A stretch of 64,000 nt of DNA from Lachnospiraceae bacterium UBA4260 (GTDB taxonomy: Bacteria > Bacillota > Clostridia > Lachnospirales > Lachnospiraceae), in contig DGWK01000019.1 of the NCBI GenBank assembly GCA_002395235.1, forward strand, positions 58,824 through 122,823. Reading direction: 5' to 3'. Below the pieces are notes generated by a model, which did not search any database, was not told where the DNA came from, and saw only the letters and a program-made list of their open reading frames with translations. Below are positions 1 to 8,785 of this stretch, one piece after another. The stretch's first letter is position 1. The number at the start of each line of letters is the position of its first letter. A program made the translations under genes and the position numbers.

Positions 1-1
1 G

Positions 2-532
2 ATATACGAGGAACTGTCGAGGAAAGGCCTTGAGATCAAGGCGATCTTTCTGACCCACGGCCATTTTGACCACATTCTGGGGGTGAAGGCCCTCAAAGAA
101 GCCTGCGGTGCTCAAATCTACGCCAGCGCCTTGGAGAGAGATGTTCTTGAGGACCCCGAACTGAATTCGTCAAGGTCTGTGGGAAGATCATGCACAGTGA
201 AAGCAGACCATTACCTCATCGACGGGGAATCTGTCACCGAGGCGGGCATTACGCTGAAAATGATCTCCACGCCGGGGCACACGGAGGGAAGCTGCTGCTA
301 CTATATAGACGCAGCCCAGACCGGCGGCGCCCCTGTCCTGATCAGCGGCGACACCCTCTTTGAGGAGTCGGTAGGAAGGACGGACCTTCCCACCGGAGAT
401 ATGCAGGATATTGTGGAATCGATCAGCACGAAGCTGTACGTCCTGCCGGACGACACGGAGGTCTACAGCGGGCACGGAGGAAGCACGACCATAGGACACG
501 AGAAGAAGTACAACTATTTTGTGCACGTGTGA
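2..532 (+). CDS. MBL-fold metallo-hydrolase, 5' end missing
   Basis: The gene runs in from outside the window; the reading frame is open from base 2. The metal-binding motif THGHFDH is encoded at about 50-70, followed by the further metal-ligand region TPGHTEGS and a late GHGG motif near the C-terminus. This order is typical of the glyoxalase-II/YcbL branch of metallo-beta-lactamase-fold hydrolases, which bind two metal ions and cleave thioesters or similar substrates. The substrate cannot be told from the sequence. An internal GTG at 83 lies after the metal motif and would give a dead protein, so it is not the start. The next gene, hemZ, follows after 28 bases. Confidence 0.85.
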   Translation: MYEELSRKGLEIKAIFLTHGHFDHILGVKALKEACGAQIYASALERDVLEDPELNSSRSVGRSCTVKADHYLIDGESVTEAGITLKMISTPGHTEGSCCYYIDAAQTGGAPVLISGDTLFEESVGRTDLPTGDMQDIVESISTKLYVLPDDTEVYSGHGGSTTIGHEKKYNYFVHV

Positions 533-560
533 GCGTTTCCGGTTTATTGAACAGTGAATT

Positions 561-2057
561 ATGATAGCAGTAGTAAACATTGAATTATACAGATACGAAA
601 TACACTCTCTCCTGAAGGCCTTCTATCCGCAGGAGACAGTGAAAGTTTTTGTCGGTGAGCCGGATGCCGGGAGATATCCTGACCCGGCTTTTCTGCGTGT
701 GCAGTTTGAAGAAAACCGCATCAAGATGCAGATCACCGGTGAAGGGGGCCCCGTGTCGGATGAAAAGGGCGCGGGAGAGACCGTTTCCCTCACAAGAAGT
801 GTGGAGGCGCCGGAAGGGGCAGTCTTTAACGTCAAGGGCCCCGAGTGCAAGACGGCAGCCAAGCATCTTCTCTACGAAATGCTCTCGGAGTACACGGGCA
901 CGGTCCTGCCGTGGGGAGAACTGATCGGAATAAGGCCCACCAAGATCGCGATGACGAGGCTGAGAGAGGGCGATACGCCCGATGAGGCCGCCGCGTATAT
1001 GGAGAGAGAGCACTATGTGAGCACGGAGAAGGCCGTGCTGGCGGCGGAGATCGCGCAGAGGGAGAGAGAGATCCTGTCCGGCATTCACTATGAGAACGGA
1101 TTCAGTCTCTACGTGGGGATCCCGTTCTGCCCCACGACCTGCCTGTACTGCTCCTTCACCTCTTTTCCACTCACATCCTGGAAGGAAAGGGTGGACGAGT
1201 ACCTGGACGCCCTGGAGCGGGAGATGGAAGCCGGTGCACCCCTTATGCGGGGCAAAATATTAGATACCCTCTATATCGGAGGCGGAACCCCTACGACGCT
1301 GGAACCGGAACAGTCCCGGAGACTGATCGGGATGATCGGGCACTATTTTGACCTGTCATCGCTGCAGGAATTTACCGTGGAAGCGGGAAGGCCGGACAGC
1401 ATTACCGCCGACAAGCTGGCAGTCCTCAAAGAGTGCGGCGTCGGCAGGATCAGCGTCAATCCGCAGACAATGCGGGACAAAACGCTCAAACTGATCGGCA
1501 GGCAGCACAGCGCCGCGCAGACGGCGGATGCTTTCAGGCTGGCGAGGAAAGCCGGTTTTGACAACATCAATATGGACATCATCCTGGGATTGCCCGGAGA
1601 GACGGAGGAAGACGTCCGGTATACGATCGACGCGATAAAGGAACTGGGGCCGGATGACCTGACCGTCCATTCCCTGGCGGTAAAGAGGGCCTCCCGACTT
1701 CAGAAGTGGATCGAAAAGAACGGCTTTTCGTCGATCTGCAACACCGACGGGAGCATGAAGATCGCCGCGGAAGGCGCCGCTTCCATGGGCATGCATCCCT
1801 ATTATCTTTACAGACAGAAGAACATGTCCGGAAATTTCGAGAATGTGGGCTACGCCAAAGACGGCAAGGCGGGGATCTACAACATCCTGATCATGGAGGA
1901 GAAGCAGTCTATCCTGGCTCTGGGCGCCGGAAGCATTTCCAAAGGCGTGTTCCCGGGCGGACGGATCGAGAGGTGCGACGACGCCAAGGAAGTCTCTGTC
2001 TACATCGAGCACATTGATGAGATGATCGAGAGAAAAAGAAAGCTCTATGCCACGTAA
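561..2057 (+). CDS. hemZ: HemZ-family radical SAM protein (coproporphyrinogen dehydrogenase-like)
   Basis: The 498-residue protein has the radical-SAM cluster motif CPTTCLYC near residue 190 (CxxxCxxC binds a 4Fe-4S cluster), followed by the glycine-rich YIGGGTPT motif and the region LGLPGETEED. The N-terminal 170 residues before the radical-SAM core, and the total length, match the HemZ branch of the HemN superfamily rather than HemN/HemW. HemZ proteins are linked to anaerobic haem synthesis, but their reaction is less certain than that of HemN. The ATG at 561 has only a weak ribosome site. It probably forms a transcription unit with the preceding hydrolase gene. Confidence 0.88.
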   Translation: MIAVVNIELYRYEIHSLLKAFYPQETVKVFVGEPDAGRYPDPAFLRVQFEENRIKMQITGEGGPVSDEKGAGETVSLTRSVEAPEGAVFNVKGPECKTAAKHLLYEMLSEYTGTVLPWGELIGIRPTKIAMTRLREGDTPDEAAAYMEREHYVSTEKAVLAAEIAQREREILSGIHYENGFSLYVGIPFCPTTCLYCSFTSFPLTSWKERVDEYLDALEREMEAGAPLMRGKILDTLYIGGGTPTTLEPEQSRRLIGMIGHYFDLSSLQEFTVEAGRPDSITADKLAVLKECGVGRISVNPQTMRDKTLKLIGRQHSAAQTADAFRLARKAGFDNINMDIILGLPGETEEDVRYTIDAIKELGPDDLTVHSLAVKRASRLQKWIEKNGFSSICNTDGSMKIAAEGAASMGMHPYYLYRQKNMSGNFENVGYAKDGKAGIYNILIMEEKQSILALGAGSISKGVFPGGRIERCDDAKEVSVYIEHIDEMIERKRKLYAT

Positions 2058-2065
2058 ACTAAGTC

Positions 2066-2095
2066 TTGCAATTTGAGGCACAATTATGGTATATT
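2066..2095 (+). promoter_or_regulatory. Putative sigma-A promoter for topA-codY
   Basis: TTGCAA at 2066-2071 and TATATT at 2090-2095 are separated by 18 bases, directly after hemZ and about 100 bases before topA. The match is fair and has not been tested. Confidence 0.45.
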
Positions 2096-2132
2096 ACCCG
2101 AAGTTTGTCTGTTTCATTCGGTATTGTTTGTA

Positions 2133-2147
2133 AATTTCATCGAAATT
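2133..2147. promoter_or_regulatory. Candidate CodY box
   Basis: The dyad AATTTCATCGAAATT matches 11 of 15 positions of the CodY consensus AATTTTCWGAAAATT. It lies between the putative topA promoter and the topA start, with codY as the next gene downstream, so it could serve autoregulation. Four mismatches make this tentative. Confidence 0.3.
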
Positions 2148-2195
2148 ACGAAAAAACAAAGACAAATAAAACTTCAGGATGAGTAAGAGGTAAAA

Positions 2196-4310
2196 ATGGC
2201 AGCAGCACGAAAGCGCAAGCACAATCTGGTCATTGTAGAGTCTCCGGCCAAAGTAAAGACGATCAAGAAATTTCTCGGATCCAATTATGAGGTGGCGGCC
2301 AGTTACGGCCACGTCAGAGATCTCCCCAAGAGCAGAATGGGAATTGATGTCGATCATGGATATGAGCCAAAATATATAACGATCCGCGGCAAGGGAGAAC
2401 TTCTCGCGGACCTCAGGAAGAAAGCCCGCAAGGCGGACAGAATCTATCTCGCAACGGACCCTGACCGCGAGGGAGAAGCGATCTCCTGGCATCTCGTCGC
2501 AGCCCTGAAACTGAATGAAATGCCGGACAAAGAGATCTACAGGATCACTTTCAATGAGATCACGAAGAAAGCCGTCACGGAATCGCTGAAGAATCCGAGA
2601 ACGATCAATTTAGACCTTGTGGACGCCCAGCAGACCAGAAGGATCCTGGACCGGGTGGTGGGATATAAGATCTCCCCGCTTCTGTGGGCAAAAGTCAAGC
2701 GCGGCTTATCCGCCGGAAGAGTCCAGTCGGTGGCGCTTCGCATGATCGCGGACAGGGAGGAAGAGATCGCGGCTTTCATCCCGCAGGAGTACTGGACACT
2801 GGACGCGCTCTTAAAGGCGGAGGGGCACACAAAACCCCTGACGGTCCACTATTACGGAAAAGTCTCGGAGAACGGGAAGACCGTCAAACAGGAACTTGAG
2901 AATTCCGCGCAGGTCGAGGAGATCATAAAGGCCATAGAAAATGCGTCCTTTGAAGTCTTCGAAGTAAAGAAATCCGAGAGGACCAGAAAATCTCCGCTGC
3001 CTTTTACGACCTCAACGCTGCAGCAGGAGGCGAGCCGCGCGCTCAATTTCTCTACGCAGAAAACGATGAGGATCGCGCAGCAGCTCTATGAAGGCGTAGA
3101 GATCAAGGGAAGCGGCACGATGGCGCTGATCACCTATCTGAGAACCGACAGCACGCGCATTTCGGACGAAGCGCAGGCGATGGCCTCCGAATACATTCTC
3201 GCAAATTACGGGGAGGAGTATCTGCTCAGCAGAGAGAAAACAGCAAAGAGTGAAGGGAAGATCCAGGACGCCCACGAGGCGATCCGCCCCACGGATCTTC
3301 AGAACGTTCCTTCCGCCATCAAGGACTCTCTGTCAAGAGACCAATACCGCCTCTACCAGCTGATCTACAAGAGATTTCTCGCCAGCCGCATGAGCGCGGC
3401 GAGATACGAGAACACCCAGGTGAGGATCACCGCGGGCGAAAGCTATGTTTTCACCGCGTCCGCATCACGCCTTCTGTTCGACGGATACCAGTGCGTATAT
3501 AATCAGGAAGACAACGAGGACAAGGGAGAAAAGCTCACGGCGGAGATCGGAAAAGACAGCCGTCTGACGCTTGAGAAATTCGATCCCAAACAGCACTTCA
3601 CACAGCCTGCGCCTCACTATACCGAGGCCTCTCTCGTAAAAGCGCTCGAGGAGCAGGGAATCGGCCGTCCCAGCACGTACGCGCCGACCATCACGACGAT
3701 CCTGGCAAGGCACTACATAGTGAAAGAAGACAAGAACCTCTATCTCACGGAGCTGGGAGAAGTGGTCAATTCCATGATGAAGCGCGCTTTCCCGTCCATT
3801 GTGGACCCCGCCTTCACGGCCAATCTCGAAGGCCTGCTCGACGGCGTCGCGGAAGGAAGCGTCAAGTGGAAGACGGTGATCGAAAACTTCTATCCGGATC
3901 TGGACGAGGCGGTCAGCCAGGCTGAGAAGGACCTGGAGAAGGTAAAGATCGCGGATGAGGAGACGGACGAAGTCTGTGAAAACTGCGGCAGGAATATGGT
4001 GATCAAATACGGTCCCCACGGCAAATTCCTCGCCTGCCCGGGATTCCCGGAGTGCCACAATACAAAGCCCTACTATGAAAAGATCGGCGTCGCCTGCCCC
4101 AAGTGCGGCAAAGACATCGTCGTCAAAAAGACCAAGAAGGGGCGAAAATACTACGGATGCATGGGCAATCCGGAGTGTGATTTTATGAGCTGGCAAAAGC
4201 CCTCCGACAAAAAGTGCCCCAGATGCGGCGGTATGATGCTGATCAAAGGTAATAAGCTGGTCTGCGAGGACAGGGACTGCGGGTATATGGAGAACAGGCC
4301 AGAGGAATGA
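2196..4310 (+). CDS. topA: DNA topoisomerase I
   Basis: The 704-residue type IA topoisomerase relaxes negative supercoils by passing one strand through a transient break. The N-terminal Toprim domain starts with IVESPAKVKTI and contains the acidic DPDREGE motif. The active-site tyrosine lies in TYLRTDSTR near residue 311. The C-terminus carries three zinc-ribbon modules with CxxC pairs (CENCGRN, CPKCGKD, CPRCGG), typical of bacterial TopA. The ATG is preceded by AAGAGG. The gene lies directly upstream of codY, an order common in Firmicutes. Confidence 0.97.
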   Translation: MAAARKRKHNLVIVESPAKVKTIKKFLGSNYEVAASYGHVRDLPKSRMGIDVDHGYEPKYITIRGKGELLADLRKKARKADRIYLATDPDREGEAISWHLVAALKLNEMPDKEIYRITFNEITKKAVTESLKNPRTINLDLVDAQQTRRILDRVVGYKISPLLWAKVKRGLSAGRVQSVALRMIADREEEIAAFIPQEYWTLDALLKAEGHTKPLTVHYYGKVSENGKTVKQELENSAQVEEIIKAIENASFEVFEVKKSERTRKSPLPFTTSTLQQEASRALNFSTQKTMRIAQQLYEGVEIKGSGTMALITYLRTDSTRISDEAQAMASEYILANYGEEYLLSREKTAKSEGKIQDAHEAIRPTDLQNVPSAIKDSLSRDQYRLYQLIYKRFLASRMSAARYENTQVRITAGESYVFTASASRLLFDGYQCVYNQEDNEDKGEKLTAEIGKDSRLTLEKFDPKQHFTQPAPHYTEASLVKALEEQGIGRPSTYAPTITTILARHYIVKEDKNLYLTELGEVVNSMMKRAFPSIVDPAFTANLEGLLDGVAEGSVKWKTVIENFYPDLDEAVSQAEKDLEKVKIADEETDEVCENCGRNMVIKYGPHGKFLACPGFPECHNTKPYYEKIGVACPKCGKDIVVKKTKKGRKYYGCMGNPECDFMSWQKPSDKKCPRCGGMMLIKGNKLVCEDRDCGYMENRPEE

Positions 4311-4311
4311 A

Positions 4312-4332
4312 CGCGAAGCGGCCGGCTTCGCG
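4312..4332. repeat. Intergenic G+C-rich hairpin (copy 1 of a host family)
   Basis: CGCGAAGC at 4312-4319 pairs with GCTTCGCG at 4325-4332, between the topA stop and the codY ribosome site. It has no U-tract, so it is not a classic terminator. It belongs to a set of similar elements at 10,818, 14,464, 22,597, 22,992 and 27,733. Confidence 0.6.
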
Positions 4333-4373
4333 GGCTGATACATACATGATAAATTGAAAGGCCAGGTGAAACG

Positions 4374-5192
4374 GTGAACAGGTCTCAGACGATCGGCAAT
4401 GTGAAACTGCTCGATAATACAAGAAAAATTGAAAGACTTCTGCACAACAATGACACGGGCAAGGTTGTGTTCAGCGATATCTGCAGAGTGATGAGCGACG
4501 TGCTGCAGTCCAACATCCTTGTGATCAGCAAAAAAGGTAAGGTATTGGGATTTGGCGAATACAAGGAGATCCCGATCCTGAGCGAACTCATCACGGACAA
4601 GGTGGGAACCTTTATCGACTCCGCTCTCAACGAGAGATTTCTCGGGGTTCTGTCTACTAATGAAAATGTGAATCTGGGGACCCTGGGCTTTGTCAAAGAC
4701 CAGGACTGCGCCAACGTGGGAATCATCGCCCCGATCGAGATCGCCGGTGAGCGCCTCGGGACCGTCTTCATCTACAAGGACGGGGAGGGCTTTGACATCG
4801 ACGACATCATCCTGTGCGAATACGGGACCACGGTGGTCGGCCTTGAGATGCTCAGAGCCGTGTCGGAAGAGACCGCTGAGGAGACCCGCAAGATCAATGT
4901 GGTCAAGTCGGCCATCAACACACTCAGCTACACGGAAATGCACGCGATCGTGCATATCTTCGAGGAACTGAGCGGGATCGAGGGTATCCTTGTCGCCAGC
5001 AAAATAGCGGACAAAGCGGGCATCACAAGAAGCGTGGTGGTAAACGCCCTCAGAAAATTCGAGTCGGCGGGCGTCATCGAGTCCCGTTCCTCCGGCATGA
5101 AGGGAACTTATATTAAGGTCCTCAACGACGCGATCTACGGAGAGCTCAAAGAACTGAAAAAGCAGGTGGACCCGGAAGGACAGGGACACTGA
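4374..5192 (+). CDS. codY: GTP-sensing global repressor CodY
   Basis: The 272-residue protein matches CodY throughout: an N-terminal GAF-type ligand domain (about 1-160) that senses branched-chain amino acids, a linker helix, and a C-terminal winged helix-turn-helix (about 200-255) including the segment GITRSVVVNALRKFESAG. In Firmicutes CodY represses nutrient-acquisition and stationary-phase genes when GTP and isoleucine are plentiful. Translation starts at GTG (4374) behind AGGTGA. A candidate CodY box lies upstream of topA, which would place codY under its own control if the two genes are cotranscribed. Confidence 0.96.
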   Translation: MNRSQTIGNVKLLDNTRKIERLLHNNDTGKVVFSDICRVMSDVLQSNILVISKKGKVLGFGEYKEIPILSELITDKVGTFIDSALNERFLGVLSTNENVNLGTLGFVKDQDCANVGIIAPIEIAGERLGTVFIYKDGEGFDIDDIILCEYGTTVVGLEMLRAVSEETAEETRKINVVKSAINTLSYTEMHAIVHIFEELSGIEGILVASKIADKAGITRSVVVNALRKFESAGVIESRSSGMKGTYIKVLNDAIYGELKELKKQVDPEGQGH

Positions 5193-5207
5193 AAAATTGC
5201 GATTTTT

Positions 5208-5238
5208 ATTCAGCACTCCAACCCGGGGTGCTGAATTT
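5208..5238 (+). terminator. Rho-independent terminator after codY
   Basis: ATTCAGCAC (5208-5216) pairs perfectly with GTGCTGAAT (5228-5236). The following run is only TTT, so termination strength is uncertain. The small hairpin AAAAAT-tgcg-ATTTTT precedes it. Confidence 0.6.
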
Positions 5239-5249
5239 AAAATAAATGC

Positions 5250-5278
5250 TTGTGCGAACTATTTGCTTGTGGTAATAT
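5250..5278 (+). promoter_or_regulatory. Putative sigma-A promoter for rpsB-tsf
   Basis: TTGTGC at 5250-5255 and TAATAT at 5273-5278 with exactly 17 bases between them. The start point would be near 5285, leaving a leader of about 130 bases before rpsB. Confidence 0.6.
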
Positions 5279-5295
5279 TCTAATGTTGCGTAATA

Positions 5296-5379
5296 GTAAG
5301 CACGCATTTTCGGCATATACCGGTGCTCTACCCGGGCTCTGACCCGGCAGGGTGGTAGCGAACCTTCATTAATGCTTAC
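5296..5379 (+). promoter_or_regulatory. Structured rpsB leader, probable ribosomal-protein autoregulatory RNA
   Basis: GTAAGCA (5296-5302) can pair with TGCTTAC (5373-5379) to close the leader. Inside, CTACC/GGTAG encloses CCGGG-ctctga-CCCGG. A folded leader before rpsB is what S2 autoregulation would need, as for other ribosomal-protein operons, but I cannot assign it to a named RNA family. Confidence 0.5.
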
Positions 5380-5418
5380 GGAGATGCGGAAGAACAAACC
5401 AAACACGGAGGAAAAGAA

Positions 5419-6189
5419 ATGAGTGTTGTAACAATGAAGCAGCTGCTTGAAGCAGGCGTACATTTCGGACATCAGACAAGGCGCTGGAACCCCAAGATGG
5501 CTCCCTACATCTTCACAGAGAGAAACGGGATCCACATCATCGACCTTCAGAAGTCTGTCGTAAAAGTTGACGAGGCCTACAGAGCAGTATTCGAGATCGC
5601 TGAGCAGGGCGGAACCCTTCTGTTCGTCGGCACCAAGAAGCAGGCGCAGGACGCAGTCAAGACAGAAGCTGAGCGCTGCGGCATGTACTATGTAAACGAG
5701 AGATGGCTCGGCGGCATGCTGACCAACTTCAAGACCATCCAGGGCAGAATCGAGCGCCTCAAGAAGATCGAGACCATGTCCCAGGACGGCACATTCGACG
5801 TACTTCCCAAGAAGGAAGTTGCCAAGCTCAACAAAGAGTGGGAGAAGCTCGAGAAGAACCTCGGCGGCATCAAGGAAATGACACACATCCCGGATGCGAT
5901 CTTTGTCATCGATCCCAAGAAGGAGAGAATCTGCATCGCAGAGGCACACGCACTGGGCATCACACTGATCGGTATCGGCGATACAAACTGCGATCCCGAA
6001 GAGCTCGATTACATCATCCCCGGCAATGACGACGCAATCCGCGCAGTCAAGCTTCTTTGCAGCAAGATGGCAGATGCAGTCATCGAGGCAAGACAGGGTG
6101 AAGAGAACGTTGACACATCCGAGCAGGAAGCGCTGGCTCAGGAGTCCGCTGCCAGCGAGGCTGAGCAGGCAGAAGAGGGAACACTCTGA
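5419..6189 (+). CDS. rpsB: 30S ribosomal protein S2
   Basis: The 256-residue protein shows the family signature from its first residues (MKQLLEAGVHFGHQTRRWNP) and the later segments LFVGTKKQAQD and RWLGGMLTNF. S2 joins the 30S subunit late and contacts S1 and 16S rRNA on the solvent side. The last 30 residues are a glutamate/alanine-rich tail beyond the conserved fold. The start at 5419 follows GGAGGAAAAGAA. tsf follows after 56 bases, the usual bacterial order. Confidence 0.98.
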   Translation: MSVVTMKQLLEAGVHFGHQTRRWNPKMAPYIFTERNGIHIIDLQKSVVKVDEAYRAVFEIAEQGGTLLFVGTKKQAQDAVKTEAERCGMYYVNERWLGGMLTNFKTIQGRIERLKKIETMSQDGTFDVLPKKEVAKLNKEWEKLEKNLGGIKEMTHIPDAIFVIDPKKERICIAEAHALGITLIGIGDTNCDPEELDYIIPGNDDAIRAVKLLCSKMADAVIEARQGEENVDTSEQEALAQESAASEAEQAEEGTL

Positions 6190-6245
6190 TTCCCTGATTA
6201 TTCCCATCGGTTATACAGTTTTTTGTAATAGAGAGAGGTAAAGTT

Positions 6246-7202
6246 ATGGCAATTACAGCAGCACAGGTAAAACAGTTGAGAGAAGCTACCGGCGCGGGCA
6301 TGATGGACTGCAAGAAGGCGCTCACCGAGACCAACGGCGATATGGACGCTGCAGTTGAGTTCCTCAGAAAGAAGGGACAGGCCAAGGCTGAGAAAAAGGC
6401 CAGCAGGATCGCGGCAGAAGGTATCTGCTTCATCGCGCAGGACGACGACAACAAGGCGGCAGTCGTAGAAGTTAACTCCGAGACCGACTTCGTCGCACAG
6501 AACGAGAAGTTCCGCACCTATGTAGCAAAGGTCGCTAAGCAGGCACTGGACAGCACAGCAGAGGATATCGACGCATTCATGGCTGAGAGCTGGGCAGAGG
6601 ATGCTTCCAAGACCGTTCACGACGCACTGGTTGACATGATCGCTGTCATCAGCGAGAAGCTCAGCATCCGCAGATTCAAGAGAATCGAAGAGAAGGAAGG
6701 CTGTGTAGTCACTTATCTTCACGGACAGGGCAGGATCGGCGTTATTGTCGACGCACAGACTGCTGTAGTCAATGACGCTGTGAAGGAAGCTCTCACCAAC
6801 GTAGCTATGCAGATCGCAGCTATGAATCCCAAGTACATCAGCCAGTCCGACATCTCGGAAGAGTACAGGGCACATGAGAAAGAGATCCTTCTCGCTCAGG
6901 CGATCGAAGAGAACAACAAGCTTCCCGAGAACAAGAGAAAACCTCAGAACATCATCGAGAAGATGCTGATCGGCAGACTGAACAAAGAGTTCAAAGAGAT
7001 CTGCCTCCTCGATCAGGTCTATGTCCGCGCCGAAGACGGAAAGCAGACTGTAGGCCAGTATCTTGACCAGGTCGGCAAGGCCAACGGCACCAAGATCACT
7101 ATCAAAGAGTTCGTTCGTTTCGAGACCGGCGAAGGCATCGAGAAGAGACAGGACAACTTTGCTGAGGAAGTTATGGCTCAGGCAGGCGCGGCTGCAAAAT
7201 AA
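6246..7202 (+). CDS. tsf: Elongation factor Ts
   Basis: The 318-residue EF-Ts recycles EF-Tu by exchanging GDP for GTP. The N-terminal UBA-like domain contains the signature LREATGAGMMDCKKAL, and the core has VEVNSETDFVAQNEKF, which contacts EF-Tu. The length is normal for long bacterial EF-Ts. The ribosome site GAGAGAGG lies before the ATG. It ends just before a strong terminator and probably forms a two-gene operon with rpsB. Confidence 0.98.
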   Translation: MAITAAQVKQLREATGAGMMDCKKALTETNGDMDAAVEFLRKKGQAKAEKKASRIAAEGICFIAQDDDNKAAVVEVNSETDFVAQNEKFRTYVAKVAKQALDSTAEDIDAFMAESWAEDASKTVHDALVDMIAVISEKLSIRRFKRIEEKEGCVVTYLHGQGRIGVIVDAQTAVVNDAVKEALTNVAMQIAAMNPKYISQSDISEEYRAHEKEILLAQAIEENNKLPENKRKPQNIIEKMLIGRLNKEFKEICLLDQVYVRAEDGKQTVGQYLDQVGKANGTKITIKEFVRFETGEGIEKRQDNFAEEVMAQAGAAAK

Positions 7203-7229
7203 TCCGTCGCGGATATAAAGATTGTATTC

Positions 7230-7266
7230 AGGCACTGTGCAGGATCTGCGCAGTGCCTGTTTCGTT
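7230..7266 (+). terminator. Terminator of rpsB-tsf
   Basis: AGGCACTG (7230-7237) pairs with CAGTGCCT (7251-7258), followed by GTTTCGTTTTC. Confidence 0.8.
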
Positions 7267-7277
7267 TTCAGATATTT
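7263..7277. promoter_or_regulatory. Candidate CodY box upstream of mecA
   Basis: CGTTTTCAGATATTT matches 11 of 15 positions of the CodY consensus, with the central TTTTCAGA perfect. It overlaps the T-rich tail of the tsf terminator, so the match could be chance. Confidence 0.25.
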
Positions 7278-7372
7278 TAACTATTCATTTTTTTCGAATG
7301 CTGAATATTTTGCAACAGTGTTGTATAATGGTATGTCAGAAGTATGATATACTCTCGGACGGAGGAACACAT

Positions 7373-8038
7373 TTGAAATTCAGAAAAATAAATGACACAA
7401 CTATAAACTGCATCATCACGCAGGATGATCTGAAAAAGCACGGGATCGACCTGGACGATCTGTTTGACCGCAAGAAGAACGCCGTGGAGTTCATCAAGAG
7501 GATCATTCTCAAGGCAGCCAGTTCTGTAAATATGAATATGAAGAATGACTACACCTCGATGAGGATCTCGGTCCTTCCGGACCATTCGGTGAGCCTTACC
7601 ATCTCCCAGGACCCCGTCGAGTCAGCGGGGATCCAGGCACATAAGGATGATGCACACGAGGCGCAGAGCGCGGGCGCAGCGGCCTATTATGGGGAGGCGG
7701 ACAAGGCAGCCCGGAAAAAAGGCACGGATACAGTGATCTCCGGGACTTACGTTTTCCGTTTCCCGAGTATCCTGGACACTGCCGCCAGCTGCCGTATCCT
7801 TGAGAACTGCCGCGGACTTTCGAGCGCCCTCTATTTTGTTAAAGACACGGGGTTCTACTATCTTGTGCTCAGCAGGAATCCCGAAGCCGGCGATGAGTAC
7901 GACGGCTCGGTGCTCAGAATCAATGATTTTGCCGACATGGTCTCCTGCAGCGACACGACACTGGCTTATATCAGAGAGCACAGCGACTGTATATTACGTA
8001 AAAGAGCCGTTCAGCAGATCGCGGAGTTATACAGTTGA
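7373..8038 (+). CDS. mecA: MecA-family adaptor protein
   Basis: I chose the TTG at 7373 because GGAGG ends 7 bases before it; this gives 221 residues, the usual MecA length. The N-terminus KFRKINDTTINCIITQDDL matches the MecA N-terminal substrate-binding module, followed by a variable linker (about 75-125) and a C-terminal domain (about 125-221) that in the family docks on ClpC. MecA proteins deliver substrates such as ComK to ClpCP and act as an assembly factor for ClpC. The targets in this organism are unknown. The last four bases overlap the next gene, so the two are probably translationally coupled. Confidence 0.8.
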   Translation: MKFRKINDTTINCIITQDDLKKHGIDLDDLFDRKKNAVEFIKRIILKAASSVNMNMKNDYTSMRISVLPDHSVSLTISQDPVESAGIQAHKDDAHEAQSAGAAAYYGEADKAARKKGTDTVISGTYVFRFPSILDTAASCRILENCRGLSSALYFVKDTGFYYLVLSRNPEAGDEYDGSVLRINDFADMVSCSDTTLAYIREHSDCILRKRAVQQIAELYS

Positions 8039-8772
8039 AGGCCCGTGAGCAGGCAGGGACCCGGATCAATCAGTATATCGCGTCGTGCGGGATCTGCTCC
8101 CGCAGGGAAGCGGACCGCCTGATCGACGCAGGCAGAGTATTTGTAAACGGAACCGCGGCGACTGCAGGAATGAGGATTCGGGACACCGATGAAGTCACTG
8201 TCGACGGAAAGCTCCTGGTGGGAGCGCAGAACAAAGTCGTAGCCGCCTATTACAAGCCTGTCGGCGTAACTTGCACAAGGAGCGACCGCCATGCGGACAG
8301 AACGCTTGAAGAAGCCTTTTCTTTTCCTGTGAGGCTGACCTATGCCGGCCGGCTGGACAGGGACTCGGAAGGGCTTCTTCTGATGACCAACGACGGGAAG
8401 CTGATCGACGCGATGATGAAAGGCTCCGCCGGACACGAGAAGGAATACATCGTGAGAGTGAAGAGCCGCATCTCGGACGCGGATCTCGAGCACTTCCGAA
8501 AGGGCGTAAGGCTCAAAGAGCTGGATGTCACCACGCGCCCCTGTAAAGTGGAGCGGCTGGGCGACTATACATTCAGGATCATTCTCACACAGGGGCTGAA
8601 CAGGCAGATCCGGAGGATGTGCAAGGCGGTCGGCAATGAAGTTAAAAAGCTCAAGAGGGTCAGAGTCCTGACGATCGGGCTGGGCGCCTTAAAGCCCGGC
8701 GAGCAGAGAATTATCAGCGGAGAAGAGCTCGCGGAGCTGTATAAAGCGGCGGGTCTTCCGCTTGCAAAGTAG
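8035..8772 (+). CDS. RsuA/RluB-family rRNA pseudouridine synthase
   Basis: The 245-residue enzyme has an N-terminal S4 RNA-binding domain (INQYIASCGICSRREADRLI, about 5-50) and the catalytic segment AGRLDRDSEGLLLMTNDG near residue 105, whose aspartate is the family nucleophile. It isomerises uridine to pseudouridine in rRNA; 16S versus 23S cannot be decided, though the closest shape is RluF/RluB-like. The start is TTG at 8035, overlapping the mecA stop, with GCGGAG 8 bases upstream. The 3' end abuts ligA. Confidence 0.88.
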   Translation: MKAREQAGTRINQYIASCGICSRREADRLIDAGRVFVNGTAATAGMRIRDTDEVTVDGKLLVGAQNKVVAAYYKPVGVTCTRSDRHADRTLEEAFSFPVRLTYAGRLDRDSEGLLLMTNDGKLIDAMMKGSAGHEKEYIVRVKSRISDADLEHFRKGVRLKELDVTTRPCKVERLGDYTFRIILTQGLNRQIRRMCKAVGNEVKKLKRVRVLTIGLGALKPGEQRIISGEELAELYKAAGLPLAK

Positions 8773-8785
8773 AGAAGGAATAGCC

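Noticed and set aside
3465..5216. 583-residue minus-strand frame
   Set aside because: It is opposite topA and codY, both certain genes on the + strand; its amino-acid composition is that of an antisense shadow.
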